Shown here: piece after piece, positions 20,928 to 31,761 of the stretch
How the letters are laid out: every line of letters starts with the position of its first letter
Numbering within the stretch: the stretch's first letter is position 1
From: Malania oleifera
Lineage: Eukaryota > Streptophyta > Magnoliopsida > Santalales > Ximeniaceae
Length of the DNA stretch: 64,000 nucleotides
NCBI RefSeq assembly: GCF_029873635.1
Contig: NC_080421.1
Span: forward strand, 558,001-622,000
Reading direction: 5' to 3'
Position numbers and translations under genes: made by a program
The notes under the pieces: generated by a model
Database searches by the model: none
Seen by the model: only the letters and a program-made list of their open reading frames with translations
What the model was told of the DNA's origin: nothing

Positions 20928-23106
20928 TGTAACAACCTCAAAATTCTTATCATTTTTCATTCATTTTTTTTTATTTTTTTATTTTATATACAATAAACAT
21001 TCCTACGCAGCGAAAACACAAATCATAAAAACCATTTATACATAAACTGTACAATACCAGAATCCAGAATATACAGACGATACAAAAATATTCCCCAGTG
21101 TCATCTACTCAAAAATATATACAGCTCTGACAAAAACTCACCCTATAACCAGGGTGATCTAACTACTTCCTATCCGTGAGCCTAATTTGCTCGCCTAGCT
21201 GGCTCACCTGAAAAATGGTAAAATGATAGGGTGAGTCGACGCTCAGTAAGTGGAAATATGCTATTGCTAGTGTGTGTCAACTAAGTTTAGAATACTTAAA
21301 AATAGCAACTGAACTGTAATACAATAAATAATTCGTAAAACATATCTTTCAAACATTTCTTTCTTTCTCAATTAAAATATACTGTGTTATATGTTTTCTA
21401 CTTTTCATACTGATAATATATCATACTATTCTCATCATATGCTGTAAAACTGTTTTCATACATATAACTATTCTGTATCCTTAGAACTCTGTACGTTATG
21501 ATTTGAACCCTCATGACAGGGTTGTGCGACCCGTAGGCGGGGCTCTATCTGGTCAACCCTCCAGATAAGTCATCATACTCTACACTACCTCATCCCGGCC
21601 AAACTGTATCCTCTCCTAAGCTTGGGACTGGCTACTACCTCGTCAAACTGGCCCCCTTAACCCAGTGTACTGGGGAGCTGCATACTCTCCGAGCACGGTT
21701 GACGGTACCCACATACTATCTGAGATATGTGGTTGCACTCTATTTGTATCTAGCAACGGTACCGTGCTTTATAATCTGTATCTGTCTGTGTATCTTTCCT
21801 CAGGGATCTGATACTATATACATATATACATATATACTCTTTTACTGTTTTCATCATGATTTCAAAATTACCATAACTCTATCTTTCTATACTGTAAATA
21901 CTGTATCTGTAGCATCTTGATGCTACCTCTGTATATCTATCTGTGTATTCTATATATATACTCTGTCTGTGTGTTCTGTATGTTATGGTAATAGGAAAAC
22001 ATGACATGCTATAACACTGTATATATATATTTATACTGTTCTATATAAAGCTATAATATAAAATACTGATCTGAGTATCTTTATACATGTATATGGATAT
22101 ATGTATATATCTGTTTCATGAAACCATTCATATATAAGCTGTATAAGCATGTATATTTCTCTGTGAATATAAATCTATATCTGTATATTCTGTGTAAACC
22201 ATATACTGGAAAAACTATGTAAATTGTATGTACTGTCAATAACTGTGTATTCAGTATAGTATGATACATCACAAAACTATATAAATTCTTTATCTCATGG
22301 GAATCTACTCAGGCCACACAAGCATTTAACTCATATCCTGTAAATTCTGTATAAACTAAATAATAAACTGATATGAATATATGTCTATAAAATCTTTAAA
22401 AACTTTATAAAAATTCCTAGCATAACATATTTCCCTTACTTCAACTTTGAAAAGCCACTATAAAAATCTGGTTCTATACCCGCAGGATTCCTAACTCAAC
22501 ATCCTGAAAACACAATGTTTCAGAACAAAATATCAGTATTTCTTAGTCTACATCATTTTCTATAATTGCCAGGAAGTCAAAAACTCAACAAAAGACCTTA
22601 CCCTGAATTTGGGATGAAATCCAATTTCGTTTCCTAGACAATCCGCTCCAGCAAACATGTAGAGAATTCCACCAGGAGCGTCGTGGTAGCTTTGGATTGT
22701 TGATCCAGCAACTGGTGGGGCCATAAACTAAGAGAGAAGATAGAGAGAGTTGTAGGAGAGAGAGAGAGAGAGCGGCGAGAGAAATGAGAAATATCCTGGT
22801 TTCCCGCCTTATATACTGCCAGATTCGTTGACGAATCCTTCAATAAATTCGTCGACGAAGACCTGTATTAGTCGACGAAATTCAGATCACCCCAGAACCT
22901 CTCTCGGTATTTTCTCGTCGACGAAACCCTGTGTTTGTCGACGAAGCTTGGTAGTTTCCCGAAATTTTGATTATTTAATATTATCTCTAAAATGCAATGT
23001 CGTCGACATTCGCGTTTGTCGACAAAGTCTACGGCCTCCTTTTGTTTTTGTTTCTATTTTCTCTCCCTCTTATTATTAAAATATTATTATTTTTCGAGTC
23101 ACTACA
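20928..23106 (-). mobile_element. Solo LTR, CGTCGACG family, copy S4, with 5-bp target duplication
   Basis: Begins TGTAACAACCTC and ends TTCGAGTCACTACA. It is flanked by identical AATAT at 20923-20927 and 23107-23111, so this LTR inserted as an element and was then reduced to one LTR. It has the same layout as S1: a GGGTGAGTCGACGCTCAGTAAG segment near 21228, a long AT-rich middle, a GA-rich leader near 22735-22775 and TTCGTCGACGAA-type palindromes at 22820-23030. Confidence 0.88.
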
Positions 23107-23111
23107 AATAT

Positions 23112-25057
23112 TCTCAACATTCTCTCTTTCTTTCCCATCTTTTCAATACACATTCCATTCTCATAATAATATATATCTCATTTCGCATATCTCAACATTT
23201 CTCAATAAAACAATTCTCTTATCATTATAGTTTGGTATAAAACATCATTGGGTTCCTCTCATATTCTTTTCTACATAAAAACATTTCAATATATTTTTAT
23301 CTCATATTCTCATAATTCATCATGCAGCTCACACAACCCAGTTTCAAACATATTCTCAGTAACTCATATGCTACACAGTTTCGTCTGTTATTCATATCAT
23401 AATATTGATTTATCATAACATAGTTTAACATACTACATTTCTATACTGAAAAAAAAAAAGTCATCTTGTATAATCATATCATACTTGGATTATTACCCAA
23501 AATAGATAGTTAGTTATTGTCATGTCTTACCCCCCACATGACAGGGTTGTACGGCTCGAAGGTGAGACCTAGCAATGGTTGGCCGAACATGCCAAGTCAA
23601 ACATAGATGTGTAAGTACAATGGGCCTGTTCCACCTGAGCCAGAATACCAAGGGAACTACGATACTCCCATAAAGCCACATCGACTGCCATCTCCCAGAA
23701 TACCAAGGGAACTAAGATGTGTGGTAGCACTAACATATTCATAATCGTGAACATATATAGCTACGGTACCATGCCTTATAAAACTGAATTAAGCTATCCA
23801 GGTTCTGATAACATATAATATATTCCATATTAAAACATAATTGTTCTGTAATTTAGAGTAATTTTTGACATAAACATATTCCACGATTTCTTACATATCA
23901 TACATAATCACGACATCAATGTTGGCATAATTCATAACGTAAAAATCACGACATTTACGTCGGCATAATTCATAACGTAAAAATCACGGCATTTAAACCG
24001 ACATAATTCATAATGTAGAAATCATGGCATTTACACCGGCATAACTCATAACGTAATAAATATAAATTCTTACACTATTTAACATAATCTTAAAACCATA
24101 GTTCCTGTACTGTTTTTAGGATTTTCCATAAAACTACTATAATTGTTTATCTTGGAAAAATCATAATATTTCAATAAAACATAATTTTCATGGAAATGTT
24201 ATACTCATGCCACACAAATGTAAATAGCCTTCTAAACTCATAATTTGCTCTAAAATCATATTTTCTTATAAAATGTGTTAAAATCATTTCCCTGTTCAAC
24301 AACAGTATTTCCAAACATAGTTCTATGACATACATATTTTCCTGAAAATAAATGTTGTATAATAATAAATAATTTCATAAAAAAGACCGACTTAATTTAT
24401 TCCTTTACCTGACTTACTGCGAAATCCACAATTTAAACCAAACTTACACTTGTGTGTTCCCCAACACAACACTCTAAAATTACATTTTTCCCATCAAAAC
24501 TTCAGTATTATACTATCTAAAGCATTTTTCTTAGTCCAGAAACACCAAATACCTTATAAAACCCAGAATAACCAACTTACCCAGATTTTGGGATGATGCC
24601 CAAGTTGGCTTAACCAACAAACTATTCCAGTAGACTTAAAGAGAATCTTCCCAAGAGTAGCATGACGGCTTTCGATCGTCAAACCGATGAGAATTGAAGT
24701 CGAAAATGAAGAGAGAAAGAGGGGGAGATGAAATTTAGAGAGAGAAAGGGTTTCATGCAAAATTTTCACACAGAAATCTCGAGGTTGGTATATTTATAAA
24801 ATGCAGATTCATCAACAAGTCACGTCACCTCTTCAACAAATCCGTGAAAGGAGTTCATCAACAAACTAGTAACCCTCGTCGACAAACTTCAGGCTCTGCC
24901 AAACCCTATCTCAGTAAGTTTTCATCGACGAGACACGAGTCCACGTTGACGAGCCCAAGAAGCCTATTTGTTGCACTCATCGATGAGGCCCTGCTGAATC
25001 ATCTTTTTGAAAAATCCTTTTCTTTTTTAAATTTCTATAATTCTTCGGGTCTCTACA
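23112..25057 (-). mobile_element. Truncated LTR of the same family, S5
   Basis: Ends TTCTTCGGGTCTCTACA. Landmarks in order match S1 (GTCATGTCTTACCCCCCACATGA near 23519, the tandem CGGCAT repeats near 23930-24060, GGGATGATGCCCAAGTTGG near 24591, a GA-rich leader near 24705-24750, worn CATCGACGAG motifs at 24800-24990). Its far end is lost or lies in the target sequence of S4. The palindromes are more decayed than in S1, S2 and S4, suggesting greater age. Confidence 0.7.
23915..24060. repeat. About 39-bp tandem repeat inside LTR S5
   Basis: Four degenerate units around AAATCACGGCATTTACACCG with CATAACGTAAAA spacing. It corresponds in position to the 38-bp array in S1. Confidence 0.85.
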
Positions 25058-27089
25058 TTTTGCCCTCATTTTAACCCTAAAACAAGTCCAAATTTTTTTT
25101 TTGATTTTAGCTTTTATGAAAATGGTTTTTGATGAAAGGTTAGGTCCCCTAAGGTTAGTCTATGGTCTTTTGAGCTTTTATTCATATCATGCAAGAACTA
25201 CATTATTACAGACTAAAAACCTAAATGCATTACAAATTAAAAATACATGTTTTCTTTTCTTTGCTCTTCATTTTCCCGTGGAATACGCTAAGAGTATGAG
25301 CTTTAAGTCCTTCAAATTTCCATGTTCTTTCCCTTATGTGTGTGAGTGCTTTGTCAGCATCAAAAGAGGGATCAAACTCAAAAAGTCAACATCTTCTTAC
25401 TTCAACACTTCACTTTGAATCTTCAAGCACCTAATAGTCGTGTAATAACATATCCAAACATAGTATGAAATCAACACAATAGCAAAGTCTTCCATAACAA
25501 AGAAGTAGAAGATCTTCAAGTATGATCTTCAATTAATCACATGTGTTCCTACAAAATAGATATGAACAATAGTGGACATCTAGAGGTCGTCCACATGTCA
25601 CCATATCAACAAAGGAGTGGACATCAAGAGGTCATACACGTGTCACCATGTCGACAAAAGAGATAGACAAGGCATGGTGATCCCTATCAATCTTTATTGC
25701 AATATTGCTTTCTTCCAAAAGATATTTACCTTCAATATTTAATTGATCTTCATTTGATATATCCCTAAGTTCATCTAGATTGATACTTGTGTAAAGCTTT
25801 ATATCTGTTATAGAAAGCTCTTCATCCATGAGCTAAATCGAGAAATAAACTTCTATCTAGCTTCTATTAATAGACGAATAAAATAAAAGAAGCGGCCAAT
25901 TAGTATAACAAAAGCATAATTTAGAGCTATAAGTATCCACCCATTTGAGTGTTCATTCTTGCTAACATTTGTAGAGAGTGCCATTGACCTCTATTTTTGT
26001 AGTTGAATAATTTTATGATGACTTAATCTTACTAATTATAATTATTAATTAATATATGTATGCTTCTAATTCAACTTTCGTAAATCTCATCATAGCCATT
26101 AAAAATATATATAACATGGGTTTAACAAATTTATTAAGTTTATTAAAAAAGAAAAGAAAAGAAATGGTGATCTCGACCCTTACCAATAAGAACTACAATT
26201 CTAGCCCTAAAGGCCTTTTTTTAAAAAATGATTACAACCCTTACTAGATAATATGTTTCAAAAAGTAAAGAAAAAATAGTCGTTTTTTGAGTGAGCATTG
26301 TTGACGCCGATAATAGTAACAAAACTAATAGCAACGTAACAACATGTTAGGGCTGGAAGATGTTAGGCGATCAAATAAAATTTGACAATTTTGTGATTTT
26401 GAGATATAAATAATTTATTATTGTAATTCGCACAATGTACTATAAGGAGACTTCCTATTGCAATTCATACACCTTAACTGGCCAATTGTCATCATACTAT
26501 AAGGAGACACACAAATTAAGATAACACAAAATAACGTTATATGAGATGAAAAATTTATTTATGTGATAATGCAAACTCACCTTATAAAACCAAAAACTGG
26601 ACTCAAATTTCACTAAAGCAAAGGGATTTAAAAGGTTAAAAAAATAATACCAGAAGTTAATGTAGGTAGCTATAGGTTTTGAACTAGAGTGATCTTGCCT
26701 TGGAAAGATTAGAATTTATAGATGCATGCTTGATTAATTGAATTAATCATGTGTTTTGTTTTGAAAGTAATCTCTGTCTTGTTTCTTAATCAACGTCTTA
26801 TTCATTGGTAAGGGCATGTTTGGGTAGTTATGGAAAATTTATAAAAAAAAAAATCAATTATTTTTTAGTTTTTGTAAAAGAAATTGTACAATAAATTTTA
26901 AAACAATTTAAAATTTGATAGTATTGGCTTGCAAAAAAATGTTTTTTCATTTTTCAAATAATTAAAGAAATGTCAACTTGGTTTCAAAATTTTTAAACTT
27001 ATATAGGAAAGTTGGAATTGTTTTTTGGTTGTTCAGTGAATTAATTTCTTATTTCTTGTATAATCTTTGAAGGTGGGGGGTAGTATATA

Positions 27090-27117
27090 TAGAGAGAGAG
27101 AGGGAGAGAGAGAGAGA
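27090..27117. repeat. (GA)n tract upstream of the small gene
   Basis: GAGAGAGAGAG runs following TATATATAGA. GAGA tracts are common in plant promoters, but no function is shown. Confidence 0.85.
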
Positions 27118-27382
27118 CGCACACAGTAATGTTAAATAAATTAAATAACCGGCGTGTTAGCGTACAGCGGTACAAAGCGCGTGTCGGTGGCCGAAGGTAA
27201 GGGAAACTGAGCTGGGAAGGTGAGACCATCAGAGTCAGATGTGGCCCTCCAGCTGGAGCTGTCTGCTTGCTATCTAGCTGTAATTTATTCCCACCAGGCC
27301 ACAACCCCAACCTCCCTCCGTCCGATATACGCTGTCCAACCTGGACTCGGCAATATTAAGACAACCTGGAATCAATGAATGT

Positions 27383-27406
27383 ATGTGTGTGTGTGTGTGT
27401 GTGTGT
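27383..27406. repeat. (GT)n microsatellite
   Basis: About 12 GT units after GAATGTAT. Confidence 0.93.
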
Positions 27407-27761
27407 TGCTAGCTAACCACTAGCTAGCAGTGAGACTCCGACCACTGACCACATTCGATCTACGTCTACGCCTATCACTACTACTACGTACGTACAACTG
27501 CTGCTCACCGTCTCCACCTCCATCTCTATCTCCATCTTAATTAATTCAATCTGGTCTACCGTCCCCGGCCACCTTCAATTCCCTCTTGGCGCGTGATACC
27601 TGCCTAGCTTCTCTGTTAATTAATTTCTTCAATTCTCCTTCCGGCCTCAGCTCAATTGGTTCTCAGTTTCTTTCATCATCCGCTCCTCGGTCATATATAT
27701 CATCGTTCGTGACCCATCAGATCATTCTTCTTCAATTGATCGATCCATCAGATCTGAATCA

Positions 27762-28403
27762 ATGGCTGAATCCGTAATGATCATCAATGAGCAGAGCAGC
27801 ATACAGCAGAAACGACGTTCCTTGTTTCCGGCTTATTATATTAATAAACATTCCAAAGATGATCAATTACGTCTCCCTCTCTCCATCTCATCAGCATCAT
27901 CATCATCATCAGGGCAGCAGCAGGAGGCCGGTAGCCTGCGCCGAAGACTGTTCTCTCAGCCGTCAGCGAATAGTACCGCTACTAATACTACTACTGCAGC
28001 TGCTTCATCATCTTCTAATTCGTGGAAGGGGGTCTCCTCCGCAGTACTACGATTTCCAATATACGCAATATTATTTCCAATTAGATCCAGATCCACCAAT
28101 ATGATGGGGAAATGGTGGGAATGGGTGCGGGGCTGGATCCAGCAGCAGCAGCATTCCGCATCATCATTATTATTCCCCAAAGTAGTAGATCTGGAGATGA
28201 TGATGACATCGTCGTCGTCCATGAACGCCGAGTGTGATCATCAAGTAGAACGAAGGGTGGCGCCGCCCACGGGACGTCTTCGTGGGTGCTGGACACTGAG
28301 ACTGCACGCCTTCCACAACCTGATCAGCTCTCACCTCACCACTCTTTTCAGTTCTTCTTCTCCCAATTCTCACCATCGCCTCCCTCTGTCCGTTCCAAAC
28401 TAA
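27762..28403 (+). CDS. Ser/Gln-rich protein of unknown function, 213 residues, intronless
   Basis: A long open frame in a locally GC-richer block, from ATG at 27762 to TAA. The protein starts MAESVMIINEQSSIQQKRR. It has LPLSISSASSSSSG near 38-51 and LRRRLFSQPSAN, an Ala/Thr/Ser-rich linker at 70-88, then a hydrophobic SAVLRFPIYAILFPI stretch near 92-106 and WWEWVRGWIQQQQ near 118-130. A basic and Ser-rich tail follows. The order (SLRRRLF motif, hydrophobic patch, WW-W-W motif, acidic LEMM) is reminiscent of small uncharacterised plant proteins, but I cannot name the family. The leader is CT-rich. The hydrophobic patch could be amphipathic or one membrane segment. Overlapping antisense frames look like shadows caused by composition. 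Confidence 0.6.
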   Translation: MAESVMIINEQSSIQQKRRSLFPAYYINKHSKDDQLRLPLSISSASSSSSGQQQEAGSLRRRLFSQPSANSTATNTTTAAASSSSNSWKGVSSAVLRFPIYAILFPIRSRSTNMMGKWWEWVRGWIQQQQHSASSLLFPKVVDLEMMMTSSSSMNAECDHQVERRVAPPTGRLRGCWTLRLHAFHNLISSHLTTLFSSSSPNSHHRLPLSVPN

Positions 28404-29014
28404 ACTAACCCCCTGCCGTGCAGCCCGTCTCCCTGTTCGATCCTGGAGTACCCTGGTCACCCACGATCACTGCATCCATCTCATCAAATTAGATAAGCTA
28501 CATTTGAATATTACTACTACGTTCTCAATTAAATTTATTACTTTCTCCTATCATTAATGCATTGCTTGTCTATTTTTTGCGCCATCCACTTCTTTCAATG
28601 TGGTACTGTACGTTTTCCGAGAGGGGATATATATATAGAATTGAATCCAGTTGAAGATTGATCGTGATCATCATCACCGTCGCCCCCAGAATTAATAATG
28701 TTCAGAAGAGCTTGGAAAGACTACTGCCTGTGGTGGATCATCATAGTCATTCTATATATGCATAGAGAGAATTAGATCATCATGGTCATTCTTTATCTGT
28801 AGAGAGAGAATTATTGTTTTGATGTCAGTGTTTGAGTTTTCTTTGATAAAATCTTAATTTTGTTTGTTCAATTCTTTCCATATTCTAATAATATTGTTTA
28901 TAGATTTGTACTTGCACGTACGTATATGCTGATTTTCAACTGTCTCCTATATACTGAGTTTCCATGAATTGGATTCATTTATTCTTGAATTTCGGGAAAT
29001 TTTAATAGCGCGGA

Positions 29015-29066
<52 letters not shown>

Positions 29067-30199
29067 TCTTTTCATTCCATGCACATTATTTCTAAAATGC
29101 ATCCTCAATATTGAAAGTTGCTATCAAAATTTAACACTTACAAATGATGGATGTAAAAGTAACTCAAGATGAGTTAATGGTGTTTTTATTCAGTGAGACC
29201 CATTTTAATTCCCATACATTTTCTTTAATTAGAACAATTACTTTATTTTATACAATGTAACTACAATTGTCATGGTAAAAATTTTAATATTATTTCTAAA
29301 ATTACTTAGATTGATATAGATATTTTTGAGTTATATTTTATTTGCCACAATTACTTGTAGCAAATATTTAGCAAAGTACAATAATATAATGTCAAATTAA
29401 TATTTTGTGTACACCTTAACAAGTTTACCTTATACCATCAAACTTAATTTTTGGATGATAATTAATATAATTATGTCAAATTAGTAAGTACAAGCCTTCA
29501 ATTCTACTAATTAAACATATTTTATTTAAAATAAGTTTTAGATAATAGTACAATAGCTAACTTAAGATTTCACTGAATTAATTAATAACACTGTACAATA
29601 TTATGTGAAAATTTTATTTTTTATGGTTATGATATTTATTAGACAAAAGAAATTTGCTAAAAATGAATTATTATTTGTCTTAAATATGTCATAAGATATA
29701 GAAGCATGGACTCGTTAATACCAACAATTGAATCATAATAATAAAAAAAAAAAAAGAGTTTGGGAGAACCCTAGTAGTTTCTGATGGACCAAGCTCTAAA
29801 GAGTAGCCATACTAGTAAAAAATTAAAGATTAATAAGTAACCTACTAGGCCATGCAGACTAAGCTCAAAGGGACTGTTTAGGACCATGAAGATCAAGCTT
29901 GGGGAGCAACCTTATCGGGTTTATAAAAAACATAAACTATGACTATATTTTGAAGTATAGATTTTAGATATTAGCTTTAAATTTGAACAAATTTAAGCAT
30001 AATTTTACATCTTATTTAAATTACTACAATTCTAAATCTAATGTCTTCCAAAACATAGAATAAAAAATAAAAAAGAACTCCGTATAACACAGATACACAA
30101 TGAAAAAGACCTCAAAAATCATGAGAGATCTTTTAAATTTTTTGTTTCTCTTATAAGTAATTATTAATATTCTATGTGGAACTCAAAAAATATTAGGAA
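28404..30199. other. 3' flank and AT-rich spacer
   Basis: Likely 3' UTR to about 28850. A long (ATT)n microsatellite lies at 29016-29067. The rest is AT-rich without recognised genes. Confidence 0.6.
29016..29067. repeat. (ATT)n microsatellite
   Basis: About 17 uninterrupted ATT units. Confidence 0.96.
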
Positions 30200-31345
30200 A
30201 AAAAAGAAGAAAATGTCAAGAAATTTACATTTTCACATTTGATTATATTAAGAAAAATGATAAAGAAAATAAAAAATATACAAAATTTATGGACTAAAAT
30301 TTAATTTTACGCATCATTAATATTTCTTTTTTCTTAATATTTAGTCATATTAACACAAACTTTCATTTTTAATAGCATTTAATGAATAAAGAAAATACAA
30401 GGGAATATGAATTTTCTTATTTTCCTTTTCTTTCATTTTTTTTTTCCAAGTAAAATCCTTAATCCAAGCAAACCCTAAGTCCCTAAATTTGGAAAATATT
30501 ACGGAAAGCAAAGAAAAATATCAAAGAGTTCACATTTTTATATATGATTATAAAATATAATAAATCTATAAATAAAAAATTAATTTTATACATCATTAAT
30601 ATTTACTTTTTCTTAATTTTGAACATATTAAAATAAAATTTCAATTTTAGTATATTTGGTTTACATATAATTGAAAATAAATTTCCTACTTATTTTCCTT
30701 TCTTTTCCTTTTTCCCATCAAAATTCTCGATCTAAAGGAACCCTAAGGCCCAATTTGAAACTTGCAAAATATCAAGATATTCACATTTTCATATTTAGTT
30801 ATTAAGAAAAGTAAAAATATATTAAATTTATAAACAAAAATTTGATTTTACAAATCATTAATATTTAATTTTTTCTAATTTTTAATCATATTAAAACAAA
30901 CTTTTATTTTTAAAAAGAGAAGGGTTGCGTTAGATAGCTGTAAGCCTGTGTAAAATTTGTCACTTCACTATAATATGAATTTTTACATAATGTTTATTAC
31001 ATATAGAAAGAAAATATAATAAAAAATAATATTTTTCCTTTTCTTTTTTTTCTTTTTTTCAAATAAAATGCTTAATCCAAACCGACCCTAAGGGTATGTT
31101 TGGATTAAAGATTTTACTTGAGAAAAGAAAGGACAATGAAAAGGAGGAGGAAACTCATTTTTCATTATATTTTTTTCTTATATTAAATACTATTAAAAAT
31201 GAAAATTTATTTTAATATGATAAAAAATATGAAAAATTCAAATATTAATAATATATATTATAGATTTGATATATTTTTTATTTGATGTTTTCCTTTGCTT
31301 TGCTTTCTTATGTTTTCGAGTTCCAAATGAAATCTAAGGGTATGG
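30200..31345. repeat. Array of about 280-bp tandem units ending in an inverted copy
   Basis: Three diverged units, about 30200-30480, 30481-30750 and 30751-31090, each contain CATCATTAATATTT or similar, a CATATTAAAACAAA segment, a TTTTCCTTTTCTTT tract and end near CCAAGCAAACCCTAAG. At 31080-31110 the sequence turns back on itself (CCAAACCGACCCTAAGGGTATGTTTGGATTAAAG) and 31110-31340 reads as a reversed copy. The GGGTATGTTTGGATTAA end resembles termini of plant MITEs. The inverted part could fold into a long hairpin. Confidence 0.65.
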
Positions 31346-31550
31346 GAAATCAAAATATTTGATTCTTAAGGAATAAACTAAAAAATGTTAAGGAATTTTT
31401 TTTTAATTGCATTATGTACAAATTTATTTATTTATAAAAAAGGCACACTAATTTGCAGGGGTGGGGAAGGACAGATGATATCTCTTTATCTATTCTCCCG
31501 CGAAATGCAGCAATCTTTGGACTTTGGGTAGTGAAGCAGAGAGGGGGCAA

Positions 31551-31761
31551 ATGGCTTTCTTATTGTCAGCGAATGGAACCATCCTATTTGCTCCTACTTT
31601 CCCATCCTCCAAGCGCCTTCTTCCTTACTGCTCCCCCTCTTATTCTCTCTCGCATCCTCGCGTCATCATCATCTCTGCCTCTTCGTCCTCCACAACCGAG
31701 ACCCTTCCGCATCTGCAAGTCGGCGACCCCAATAACGGCTTACCTTCAGCCGCCACCGCTA
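31551..31761 (+). CDS. Exon 1 of the plastid-protein gene (transit peptide)
   Basis: ATG at 31551 follows GAGAGGGGGCAA. The exon encodes [15 protein letters not shown] and a Ser/Pro-rich transit region with SASSSSTTE, and ends in phase 1 before donor GTGAGT at 31762. A longer reading upstream would need a non-ATG start. Confidence 0.85.

Larger units (their letters stand above)
25058..27761. other. AT-rich spacer
   Basis: No gene recognised. It holds a two-unit tandem repeat at about 25571-25665 (GGACATCAAGAGGTC...GTGTCACCATGTCGACAAA), a short repeated CTATAAGGAGAC near 26440 and 26502, a (GA)n tract at 27090-27117 and (GT)n at 27383-27406. The ~400 bp before 27762 are pyrimidine-rich and probably contain the leader and promoter of the next gene. 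Confidence 0.6.

Noticed and set aside
27956-28460. Three minus-strand ORFs opposite the small gene
   Set aside because: Asp/His-rich translations mirror the Ser/Gln-rich sense codons; the sense frame is longer and has a plausible leader.
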